From a virus, in the IMG/VR virus record IMGVR_UViG_3300025892_000093, positions 1-30,179 of that record: a DNA stretch of 30,179 bases. One strand, written 5' to 3'. Below are positions 1-6,683 of this stretch, piece by piece. The notes beneath the pieces are model-generated. The model was not told where the DNA came from. It searched no databases and saw only the letters and a list, made by a program, of their open reading frames with translations. The translations under genes were made by a program, and so were the position numbers. The first letter of the stretch is position 1. Every line of letters starts with the position of its first letter.

Positions 1-1
1 A

Positions 2-1366
2 GTTATAACTCCTGCTGCAAATACAGCATACTTTGTAAGAGGCAATGTTAATTGCACTAATAGATTAGCTATTACTAATTCTAATATTGCTATTATTGGA
101 TGGGATAGAGATGTTGATGGTTTAACTTATACAGGAGCAGCAGGTGCAGGAGATTTTATAACTGTTACTGATGTAAACTTTCAATTATCAAATTTAAAAT
201 TCTCATCAACAAATTCTACAGGTGGGGATGTTGTTTTAAGAGCAGTTAACTATGATGCTGCTGAATACAATGCGGGAAGGGATAAGGTATTAACTATTAT
301 TAACTGTCAATTTAGAAATTGTTTTGATGTTTGGTTTATAGAAGGTTTTGACTTGGTTGATATTCAGAATACTTTAGTTTGGTACATTAAAGCTACTACT
401 ATTGGTTGTCAATTTAAGAATGTATCTAAGTTACAGTTAAGTTCTTGTGAGTATGTAAGATGGTTTGATGAAACAAACATAGCTAATAGTTTAGGAGCGT
501 GGGATGCAGTAACTTCTTATAGTCTTGGAGATATTGTAACCGAAGGACCAACATTTTATAGAGCACTAACAAATAATGTTAATAGACAACCTTCAACTAC
601 TTTAGGTGTTGATTGGGAAGTAACTGGTTACTCTACTGCATCAATGATTGAACTATTAGACAATGCAGGGGGTCCTGGATTTGGAGCAGTAAATATAAAT
701 GGTGGAATAGTACATCCACAACAGACACAAGTAGGCATAGATATTGACACAGCTTCTACTACGGGTTTTGGAACAATTAGTTCAAATGCTTTTATAAATG
801 TAGGTTTAACAACGGGAAAAGTATTTCTACCTGAAATTCCTGTTCAATTATTACCAGACTACTCTCAAACTGCTACATATAAGTTTGATGTTTTTGCAAA
901 TCAAGGAATTTTAAACTCTACAAGTGGAGCTGTTTCCACATTGTCAGCAAATGCAACTGCTACAACTGTAAGTGCTGTTTATGCAGATGTTGATACAGGA
1001 GCTTCTGCTGCAACACAAGCTGCGGTTAGATTTACATCGGCTAATACTGGTATAGTAACTTATGATGGAACAAAACAAATATATTGCTCAATACACGCTT
1101 CATTATCTTTAGATTCAGGAGGTAATGATGATACATATACTGTAGGTATTTTTAAAGATTCAGGTGCCGGTTATGTTCTTTTACCTGGAAGTGAAGTAGA
1201 AGTAGAATTTGATGGTTCAGGAGGATTTTCATTAGATGTAGGGACAATAGCTATAAATTATGGAACTCTATTTAATAATGGTGATGCAGTAAAAATGCAG
1301 ATTAAATCAACTGGTGCTAGTGCTGCTATTACTGTTACAGATTATCAACTAGTAATAAGAGAATAA
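2..1366 (+). CDS. Tail fibre/adhesin C-terminal part (5'-truncated by window edge)
   Basis: The frame is open from the left edge, so the gene begins outside the window and at least 454 residues are visible. Three regions can be read. First, up to about nt 470, there are short beta-strand repeats such as TIINCQFRNCFDVWF and TTIGCQFKNVSKLQLSSC, which resemble a right-handed beta-helix. Second, about nt 495-625, the pattern W-x3-SYSLGDIV-x4-FYRAL ... P ... DW resembles CBM5/12-type carbohydrate-binding modules. Third, about nt 1020-1363, an all-beta region (YCSIHASLSLD, YTVGIFKDSGAGY, GDAVKMQIKS) looks like a C1q/TNF-type jelly roll, common as a trimeric fibre tip. I infer a receptor-binding or surface-glycan-binding fibre. 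The gene converges on the leftward tail block, with 70 bp between. A TTG at nt 353 is only an internal codon and not the start. The fold calls come from pattern reading only. Confidence 0.65.
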   Translation, partial: VITPAANTAYFVRGNVNCTNRLAITNSNIAIIGWDRDVDGLTYTGAAGAGDFITVTDVNFQLSNLKFSSTNSTGGDVVLRAVNYDAAEYNAGRDKVLTIINCQFRNCFDVWFIEGFDLVDIQNTLVWYIKATTIGCQFKNVSKLQLSSCEYVRWFDETNIANSLGAWDAVTSYSLGDIVTEGPTFYRALTNNVNRQPSTTLGVDWEVTGYSTASMIELLDNAGGPGFGAVNINGGIVHPQQTQVGIDIDTASTTGFGTISSNAFINVGLTTGKVFLPEIPVQLLPDYSQTATYKFDVFANQGILNSTSGAVSTLSANATATTVSAVYADVDTGASAATQAAVRFTSANTGIVTYDGTKQIYCSIHASLSLDSGGNDDTYTVGIFKDSGAGYVLLPGSEVEVEFDGSGGFSLDVGTIAINYGTLFNNGDAVKMQIKSTGASAAITVTDYQLVIRE

Positions 1367-1375
1367 AATAAATCA

Positions 1376-1440
1376 TCAGGATAAAATAGGATGTGTATTT
1401 GCTTGGGTCCAAGTGCGAGCATTCTCAACGGGAGTATTAA
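1376..1440. other. GC-richer convergent intergenic patch, possible gene remnant or terminator
   Basis: The gap between the + strand fibre gene and the - strand tail-tube-like gene is clearly richer in G+C than its surroundings: 20 of the 40 bases from 1401 to 1440 are G or C. It carries a small palindrome, CTTGG-GT-CCAAG (1402-1413), whose loop is too short for a classic terminator. Read on the - strand from 1438, one frame gives 20 protein-like codons (TPVENARTWTQANTHP inside them) before a TGA at 1376-1378. This could be a remnant of a structural gene, a frameshifted extension of the tail-tube-like gene, or chance. No function is assigned. Confidence 0.3.
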
Positions 1441-1994
1441 TCAAAGTCGATATCTAAATCAAAATTAAGATATTCAAACTTAGCATTGAATGTTTTGAAG
1501 TCGGGAGTTACTGAACTATATGATAATTTAATTCCATCCTGTCCCTTTAAGATTGGTTTATTAAAAATTACAGAAGATACCATATATCCTTCATTATTAA
1601 GAAGTGTTAACCTAATTGGTTCTAACGTGTTCTTAGTATTATTATGATCTATATGAGTTAGATAACTAAGAGAGTTGTCTAAGAATATCCAATAATTTAT
1701 AAATGCGTCAGCCATTTTAAATGTAATCGTAAATTCTCTTTTAAACAGATCTTCAATTGGTGTTGGGTCTTTATATCCTTGTTTCTTACCTAGTGTTCTA
1801 GTTTGGTTAACAATCGGAATGTCCCATCCTGGAAATTCAATTTGCTGAATAGTAGAAGACATAAACTCCTCAATAGTATCATATGGAAGTATTAAACTTT
1901 GATAATACTTCTTGTATTTTTCTTTAATTTCATCACCAAAAAAATTAGGTGGAAAGAGGACTACAAATCCATTATTTCTAGCATTTAAAATCAT
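1437..1994 (-). CDS. Tail tube-like protein (gp19-type, or tube-initiator)
   Basis: This 185-aa protein has the layout of myovirus tail tube subunits. An N-terminal strand (FVVLFPPNFF) is followed by an FPGWDIPIVNQTRTLGKK segment, then FKREFTITFKMADAFINYWIFLD, then a C-terminal IRLTLLNNEGYMVSSVIFNKPILKGQDGIKLSYSS followed by FKTFNAKFEYLNFDLDIDF. The 'treat-strand, GxxxSxxF, ... F.Y..FD' ending is typical of the tube fold. Many copies would stack to form the inner conduit of the tail. It lies downstream of the gp15-like terminator and a 54-aa gene, and its ATG overlaps that gene's stop (TAATG), which implies translational coupling. It could instead be a baseplate tube protein of the gp48/gp54 type. 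The assignment rests on pattern, not alignment. Confidence 0.5.
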   Translation of the reverse strand: MILNARNNGFVVLFPPNFFGDEIKEKYKKYYQSLILPYDTIEEFMSSTIQQIEFPGWDIPIVNQTRTLGKKQGYKDPTPIEDLFKREFTITFKMADAFINYWIFLDNSLSYLTHIDHNNTKNTLEPIRLTLLNNEGYMVSSVIFNKPILKGQDGIKLSYSSVTPDFKTFNAKFEYLNFDLDIDFD

Positions 1995-2158
1995 TATCTA
2001 GTTTTTTGTTTTTTATATGAATCATTTTTATCTCTTGCTTCTTTTCTATTGTCGTATGATCCAACTAATCTCTTTCCTATATACACATTCCACATATCTC
2101 CTTCGTGTCTCACGTCCTCATTGATAAACTGTAAATATGTTTGTATGTTTCTCTTCAT
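1994..2158 (-). CDS. Small basic protein, 54 aa, unknown function
   Basis: This gene sits exactly between two tail genes. Its ATG (2156-2158) overlaps the stop of the upstream gene, and its TAA (1994-1996) overlaps the next ATG, giving TAATG junctions on both sides. That placement strongly supports real translation. The product is highly charged: it begins MKRNIQTYLQFINEDVRHEG, continues with WNVYIGKRLVGSYDNRKEA and ends in a lysine/arginine-rich tail (KKQKTR). The central WNVYIGKRLVGSYDNRKEA has a two-strand look, like short AP2- or DUF-type modules. I do not recognise the family. A small tail accessory protein is the simplest guess. Confidence 0.65.
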   Translation of the reverse strand: MKRNIQTYLQFINEDVRHEGDMWNVYIGKRLVGSYDNRKEARDKNDSYKKQKTR

Positions 2159-2946
2159 TATTCTACTTCGGGTGCATCTCTATCAATATAACCATCCGCT
2201 ATTGTAGTATTACTTCCTTGCGCTTTTTTAACAACATTAAATTGATCTATCACATTACCTTTATACATAGTAGATGAATCATCAAATGATGGATAATAAG
2301 TCTCTAATTCTACATTAAATGTTGTAGTTATATTTTGATCCGTATCATATGTGAAGTTGTATTTCTTATCATGGGTAATTGTTTCTGGAAATCTTAATTG
2401 TCCTGGGATTCTAATTCCTCGATATTGAAAATATGCAACCTCGTTTTTATAATAAAAATCAAATATTTTTTCTACAATCTTAAATGTTTTATTTAGGTTA
2501 TCACTTTTTATTTGTATTTGAAATGCTAAATCCATAGGTAAAGTTTTTAATCTTGCGGAGTAAGCTTTCATAACCTTTCTATCATTAAGTTGCTCGATTT
2601 CTTCTTGTTTAAATGTTCCTCTCACAAATGGATTAGTTATGTCGCCACTCTTGATTGCAAAATTATTAAGTGTAACTATTCCTCTTGGAAGTTGATCGTA
2701 GTTTCCTTCAGCGAATTCAGGATACTTACAACCATCTGGCATATCTATGAAGAAATCTTGCATGAATCCTCCAGTTCCTGCGTTGTTATATAAAAACGGG
2801 ACCTCATGTTTAGTTACAACGCCGTCTCTAACAAGATCTATTATTACTCTTCTATTGAGAACATCTAGGACCGCCAACGACGCATTTCTAAGAAAAACAT
2901 CTTGTGTATTCTTATTAATTATATTATTATGATCTGATGTTTGCAT
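2158..2946 (-). CDS. gp15-like tail terminator / sheath stabiliser
   Basis: This 262-aa protein is close in size to T4 gp15 (272 aa). The order of motifs matches the gp15 family: an early strand pair (LAVLDVLNRRVIIDLVRDGVV) leading to VPFLYNN, a P-R-x-I-x-L segment (LPRGIVTLNNFAI), a basic linker around KAYSARL, then PMDLAFQIQIKSDNLNKTFKIVEKIFDFYYKNEVAYF. That last stretch corresponds to the 'P..y.l.i..kn..d..qIlEqIlp.F.P.y' segment of the family. It ends with a RIPGQLRFPETI strand and a further beta region. Gp15 caps the finished tail and locks the last sheath ring before joining the head. The neighbouring tail-tube-like gene supports this reading. The match is by remembered pattern, so moderate confidence. 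Confidence 0.5.
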   Translation of the reverse strand: MQTSDHNNIINKNTQDVFLRNASLAVLDVLNRRVIIDLVRDGVVTKHEVPFLYNNAGTGGFMQDFFIDMPDGCKYPEFAEGNYDQLPRGIVTLNNFAIKSGDITNPFVRGTFKQEEIEQLNDRKVMKAYSARLKTLPMDLAFQIQIKSDNLNKTFKIVEKIFDFYYKNEVAYFQYRGIRIPGQLRFPETITHDKKYNFTYDTDQNITTTFNVELETYYPSFDDSSTMYKGNVIDQFNVVKKAQGSNTTIADGYIDRDAPEVE

Positions 2947-2960
2947 ATATTCTTATTTAT

Positions 2961-3620
2961 TTAAAAAAACTCGTCTAACACTTCGTATGTTATGTTTGTA
3001 AAACCATCACCTATCCATCTCCACTTTTCATTTTTTACGCTAATAACGTTGTTAATTACTTTGTCCCAAACTTCAGGATTATGTTTAGCATAATATACTA
3101 GTGCAGATTTGACAGAGGTTTCATATCCCAGTTGTCCATGCAATGATGAAATTCGATATAAGGATATTCCGTCCATTACGGTAGACTTCCAAGTAGTCAC
3201 CCATAACCCTTTAACTATTTTTAGATCCACTTTACTCATTTTTTCACGAATAAGTCTAACTAGTGATGTAATAGCCGGCTTAATACACTGAGTAAGCACA
3301 TCGGTGTATACAGTTTCTAATTTAAAATTAGATGGATCGTCTATTAGTTTTCGATAGTGTATTATCCTCGCATTGTGATTAGCTAATAGTATTATTGGTT
3401 TAATAGTCTTTTTTATATAAGTTATATCGTCTGACGTAAGCTTAACATTCTTATTTGATAACAGTTTATCGATATCCTTTTCTATAAGCATATCCCAATC
3501 CCTTTTTTCAGACTCTGGGTTTCGCTTAAGCATTTCATGGTAGCTCATCTCTTTAAATTTATTAATATCTACTTTAGATTCAGACTCATTCAAGCTATGA
3601 TAAGATAATATATGTTTCAT
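2961..3620 (-). CDS. Unknown 219-aa protein with capsid-targeting-like N-terminus
   Basis: I do not recognise the main body, which is mostly alpha-helical and basic, with runs such as DDITYIKKTIKPIILLANHNARIIHY and a Trp-rich end (WRWIGDGF). No membrane segment or catalytic motif stands out. The start is notable: MKHILSYHSLNES resembles the short capsid-targeting peptides of T4 internal head proteins (MKTYQEFIAE-type), which the prohead protease cuts after an L/I-x-E site. Here L10-N11-E12 is followed by S13. If this holds, the protein would be packaged in the head or processed there. It lies 5 bp downstream of the 715-aa gene and 14 bp before the gp15-like gene, so it is expressed with the tail block. 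Confidence 0.6.
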   Translation of the reverse strand: MKHILSYHSLNESESKVDINKFKEMSYHEMLKRNPESEKRDWDMLIEKDIDKLLSNKNVKLTSDDITYIKKTIKPIILLANHNARIIHYRKLIDDPSNFKLETVYTDVLTQCIKPAITSLVRLIREKMSKVDLKIVKGLWVTTWKSTVMDGISLYRISSLHGQLGYETSVKSALVYYAKHNPEVWDKVINNVISVKNEKWRWIGDGFTNITYEVLDEFF

Positions 3621-3625
3621 TAATG

Positions 3626-5773
3626 TTACCTATTTTTTGCGATATATGGAAGGTTTTGTTGAGGTTTACAGTTATCGATTATTAATAACGTAGACTCATC
3701 TTTTAAATACTGTTGACTTAGTATAAAATCATGATCTTCTTCTCGCAACATTGTATTGAATAATCTTACGTTTGCTATCCACATATTTGAAGATGGAATA
3801 TAATATTTTTCTCCTCTTAGATTAAAACCTAATTCAGGAATATCTTCTATGCTTTCAAATACTTTTATAAAATCATTGTGGTTTGTGATATCTGCAATAT
3901 CCTCCTTTACGGAATATATATAAATTCCACACTGTTTAAATTCGTTAGATAGTGATACTGCAACTGCATACCATTCTCCACTGTTGAAATTAGAAATAGT
4001 ATGTGTTTTAAGAGTTCCGTTAATTTGAACGGTTATTGTAAAATCTCCATTCTTAACATCTCCTACGTATTTAGCAAACTGTCCTGATATTTTAAGACCT
4101 AGTTGAGATTCATTATCGTATCCATTTAAGAATTGAACTGCATCACTTGCTGTATTTAAGTTAAACATTGAAGTGTATGATAGGTTACAATTTGATTCCT
4201 TATCGAAAATAGGTTCAGCATTATATATTATAGAGCTCTCTCTTATTTTAAAGCTAACTGTGTCTTTTCCATCCACATTTAATCCGTGCATTATATTCTT
4301 TTGTTTCTTATATGAAAGATCTGAATATGCTTCAATTCTAACGTATCTGCCTGAATCAGAACTTCCGTCATGATTTGGAATAGTATCAATCGGGCCTCTT
4401 ACTCTAATAAATTTAGAATCACTCCCAAACACGTTTTTATCAGAAGTAATTAATTCGTTGTTTTTCCAAGATTTATATGGTCCTGAATCTTGATATGCGA
4501 GTATAACATCATAATCACTAGGGATCCCCTCATTTAAACTTGGCAGAGTTTCAACATTGATACTTTGGCTAGTAAGAACTGTGTCCTGTGTGATCTCATA
4601 TGATGTAACCTGTGAAACTATTGCACTAAGATCATAGTAATTTTCAATAAGACTTGCATGATTAAAGTTATATTTCAAAGGTCTTATTCTTAGGTCTGGA
4701 TGGATAGCACTTCTAGATGGATCGAATCTAGTACTTATTGTATTATACTGTTGAGGCATTGTAGCATCCGCCGTGTCATTCTCAACCTCATCTTTAAATA
4801 GTTCATCTGCAGACTGAATTACGTTATCTAGGAATGTCCTAGAATCATCAGTAAGTAGCATGTCGATGTTTGGATTGTATTTTTGTAGGTTAACTTTCCA
4901 ATACGTTGCCTCCATCATAAATCCTCTGTGTAAATAACTTCCAGCGACTTCATACATTCGGTTTAACAGTGGAAAGTATAAAAAGTCCCGATGTCTAGGA
5001 TGAGATCCTTTTCCGAATATGGATTGGAAATAATTATGATCTAAGTGAACCTCGAATGGAGATTGGAAATCAAGTCCAAATTCTGTATATTTAGGATCGT
5101 TACTCGGGAAAGAATTCTTAGGAACTAGAACCTTTACACATTTACGATCTACATTTTTAAATAGTGTCCATTCTTTAAATATAAAATCTCCGCTATTAGA
5201 CTCTGGTACTGTTCTGAAGTAAACGACTTCGTGCCCAAACATTTTATTGGTGTAGAATGAAAGCTCTTTAAACATTCCGATTGCGCTATCAACCTGGTAT
5301 GGTTTAAAACTAGGATCGGTGTTTACAATTAAGGTTGTGCACTTTTCATCTGAACATATTAAAACAGGAGCGTAAGTATTTGATATTGGATCAGTTGTTG
5401 AGAATCTCAACTTAACTTCATTTATTTCTATAATTCCACCGAGTTCGTCGTTGGTTCCGTTGTCGTATTCATATTTTAACTCAAAGTAGAATTCTTGATT
5501 GTCTTCTAATATAATATCATCAGCAGAACCTAAATTTCCAGGCTCAACGTTGTACCATAGTGACCAGTCTAATTTATTTCTTGAGTATCTAAAATATCTT
5601 TTTAAGTATGATAAGTCAAGCCCTGGAGAACTCAATATTATATCTTCAATCATTTCGGTTAATCCCGTAATATTGCTAACCGGATCATCAGTAGTAAATA
5701 TTCTATAATTTTTGCTAAAGGTTAAAGAATTTTTATCTGGATTTATTAATAATTTCAACGTAATATTAGCCAT
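3626..5773 (-). CDS. Large structural protein with C-terminal laminin-G-like domain
   Basis: This 715-aa protein is the first gene of the leftward unit read from the divergent region at 5774-5877. The N-terminal half has a distinct block around FEVHLDHNYFQSIFGKG ... FLYFPLLNRMYEVAGSYLHRGFM ... EATYWKVNLQKYNP, of the kind seen in baseplate-associated proteins of large phages. From about residue 505 the sequence looks like a concanavalin/laminin-G sandwich: FTITVQINGTLKTHTI, SGEWYAVAVSLSNEFKQCGIYIYS, and the closing MWIANVRLFNTMLREEDHDF. Such domains often bind glycans or proteins. I infer a virion protein, probably on the baseplate or tail. Its exact counterpart in T4 is not evident. Confidence 0.6.
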   Translation of the reverse strand: MANITLKLLINPDKNSLTFSKNYRIFTTDDPVSNITGLTEMIEDIILSSPGLDLSYLKRYFRYSRNKLDWSLWYNVEPGNLGSADDIILEDNQEFYFELKYEYDNGTNDELGGIIEINEVKLRFSTTDPISNTYAPVLICSDEKCTTLIVNTDPSFKPYQVDSAIGMFKELSFYTNKMFGHEVVYFRTVPESNSGDFIFKEWTLFKNVDRKCVKVLVPKNSFPSNDPKYTEFGLDFQSPFEVHLDHNYFQSIFGKGSHPRHRDFLYFPLLNRMYEVAGSYLHRGFMMEATYWKVNLQKYNPNIDMLLTDDSRTFLDNVIQSADELFKDEVENDTADATMPQQYNTISTRFDPSRSAIHPDLRIRPLKYNFNHASLIENYYDLSAIVSQVTSYEITQDTVLTSQSINVETLPSLNEGIPSDYDVILAYQDSGPYKSWKNNELITSDKNVFGSDSKFIRVRGPIDTIPNHDGSSDSGRYVRIEAYSDLSYKKQKNIMHGLNVDGKDTVSFKIRESSIIYNAEPIFDKESNCNLSYTSMFNLNTASDAVQFLNGYDNESQLGLKISGQFAKYVGDVKNGDFTITVQINGTLKTHTISNFNSGEWYAVAVSLSNEFKQCGIYIYSVKEDIADITNHNDFIKVFESIEDIPELGFNLRGEKYYIPSSNMWIANVRLFNTMLREEDHDFILSQQYLKDESTLLIIDNCKPQQNLPYIAKNR

Positions 5774-5790
5774 CTGATTGAATTTTATAC

Positions 5791-5806
5791 TTTTTATTAT
5801 TTATTC
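5791..5806 (-). promoter_or_regulatory. Candidate late promoter (-10 like), leftward
   Basis: On the - strand this reads GAATAAATAATAAAAA, 17 bp ahead of the ATG of the 715-aa gene (22 bp from its AATAAATAATA core). The same 16 bases occur on the + strand at 5845-5860, making a perfect inverted repeat. The core resembles the T4 late promoter element TATAAATA, recognised by gp55, and a gp55-like gene is present in this window. Function is inferred from position, symmetry and that pairing. Confidence 0.55.
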
Positions 5807-5822
5807 ACATTCGATTAAGTAA

Positions 5823-5843
5823 ACTGAACTTCTTTTTTTCAGT
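5823..5843. repeat. Small hairpin between the divergent promoters
   Basis: ACTGAA (5823-5828) and TTCAGT (5838-5843) form a 6-bp stem with a 9-base pyrimidine-rich loop. It lies in the 38-bp spacer between the two promoter-like arms, so it could be an operator or simply part of a leader. It is off-centre relative to the larger inverted repeat, and chance is possible. Confidence 0.3.
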
Positions 5844-5844
5844 A

Positions 5845-5860
5845 GAATAAATAATAAAAA
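5845..5860 (+). promoter_or_regulatory. Candidate late promoter (-10 like), rightward
   Basis: GAATAAATAATAAAAA, identical in all 16 bases to the leftward copy at 5791-5806, lies 17 bp before the ATG of the lone + strand 267-aa gene. The equal spacing on both sides argues that both copies serve as start signals and not as a terminator hairpin. Assignment to the gp55-like sigma factor is inference. Confidence 0.55.
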
Positions 5861-5877
5861 CAATTTACAAATTAAAA

Positions 5878-6681
5878 ATGGGTGATACACATATATTAGA
5901 TCCACTTTGGATAACAAAGGGAAGTAGCGGATTAGATCCAGAATATTCAAAATATATTCTGCTTGCTGCAAATAAAAAATATAGAGATAAACTAAATGAG
6001 GGAGATACTTCAGATTTTTATGAAATACTGTTTCACTCTCTTAATCTTAATAATCTTGCAGTCGAAGGAAGTATGTTTAATTTTAACATGACACCGGTAT
6101 GGGACGATCCTAAGTTATTAGAGATAAGAGATCAGTTACGAGAAATATATCAATTACCAGACGATCTAGTTGAAATATTTAAAAACGCTAATTTCTTATT
6201 AACCGGCTTGATGTTAGATTATTTAGACGCTATGCTAGAATTAACTGATATAACTAAGTCGTATTTCGTAAACGGCTCGATTCACAGAGAGAAGGAAATA
6301 TTTATAGTTCTAAATTCAGAAGGAAGTATGGAATATGACATTTGGAAATTGCGAGCGGATCGTAGGTTCAAGTTCGGACATAAACTGGCTCGAATTAAAT
6401 CTATTGAATTAGAAGAACTCAAAGAGAATGCCCTGCATGATGCAATTGTAAAGGATGGAAATAAAGATCTATTAAACATGGACGCGGACGTAAACGTATT
6501 ATTCGTGGTAATGGAAGATCAATTAGATGCTGAAAAATTAGCGTCAACCGTTGCATCTTCTTTAATATTCTCTAGGGGAATTACCGAAGGAATTAAGTAT
6601 GAACCTAATATTTTATTAGAATTATACGATCTTCTTAGTAAAGAAAGAGTGCTTCCGTTTACAATGAGATCAATGATTTAA
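5878..6681 (+). CDS. Unknown 267-aa protein, inverted within the late block
   Basis: This is the only rightward gene between the flanking leftward structural genes. It starts at an ATG behind an A-rich leader (AAATTAAAA) without a Shine-Dalgarno sequence and ends 2 bp before the convergent stop of the S74 fibre gene. The product is acidic, mostly helical and soluble. It opens with MGDTHILDPLWITKGSSGLDPEYSKYILL, has a hydrophobic helix (NANFLLTGLMLDYLDAML) near residues 103-120, then a strand-rich part (EKEIFIVLNSEGSMEYDIWKLR) and an ending VLPFTMRSMI. I do not recognise the family. Sharing a copy of the same candidate promoter suggests expression with virion genes, so a structural or assembly role is plausible but unproven. 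Confidence 0.7.
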   Translation: MGDTHILDPLWITKGSSGLDPEYSKYILLAANKKYRDKLNEGDTSDFYEILFHSLNLNNLAVEGSMFNFNMTPVWDDPKLLEIRDQLREIYQLPDDLVEIFKNANFLLTGLMLDYLDAMLELTDITKSYFVNGSIHREKEIFIVLNSEGSMEYDIWKLRADRRFKFGHKLARIKSIELEELKENALHDAIVKDGNKDLLNMDADVNVLFVVMEDQLDAEKLASTVASSLIFSRGITEGIKYEPNILLELYDLLSKERVLPFTMRSMI

Positions 6682-6683
6682 TA

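Noticed and set aside
1402-1413. CTTGGGTCCAAG palindrome as a terminator
   Set aside because: The stem is 5 bp with a 2-base loop, and no U-run follows on either strand.
2951-2961. AATAAATAAGA on the - strand before the gp15-like gene
   Set aside because: It resembles the late-promoter core but lies only 4 bp from the ATG and overlaps the end of the upstream leftward gene's spacing, leaving no room for a normal leader.
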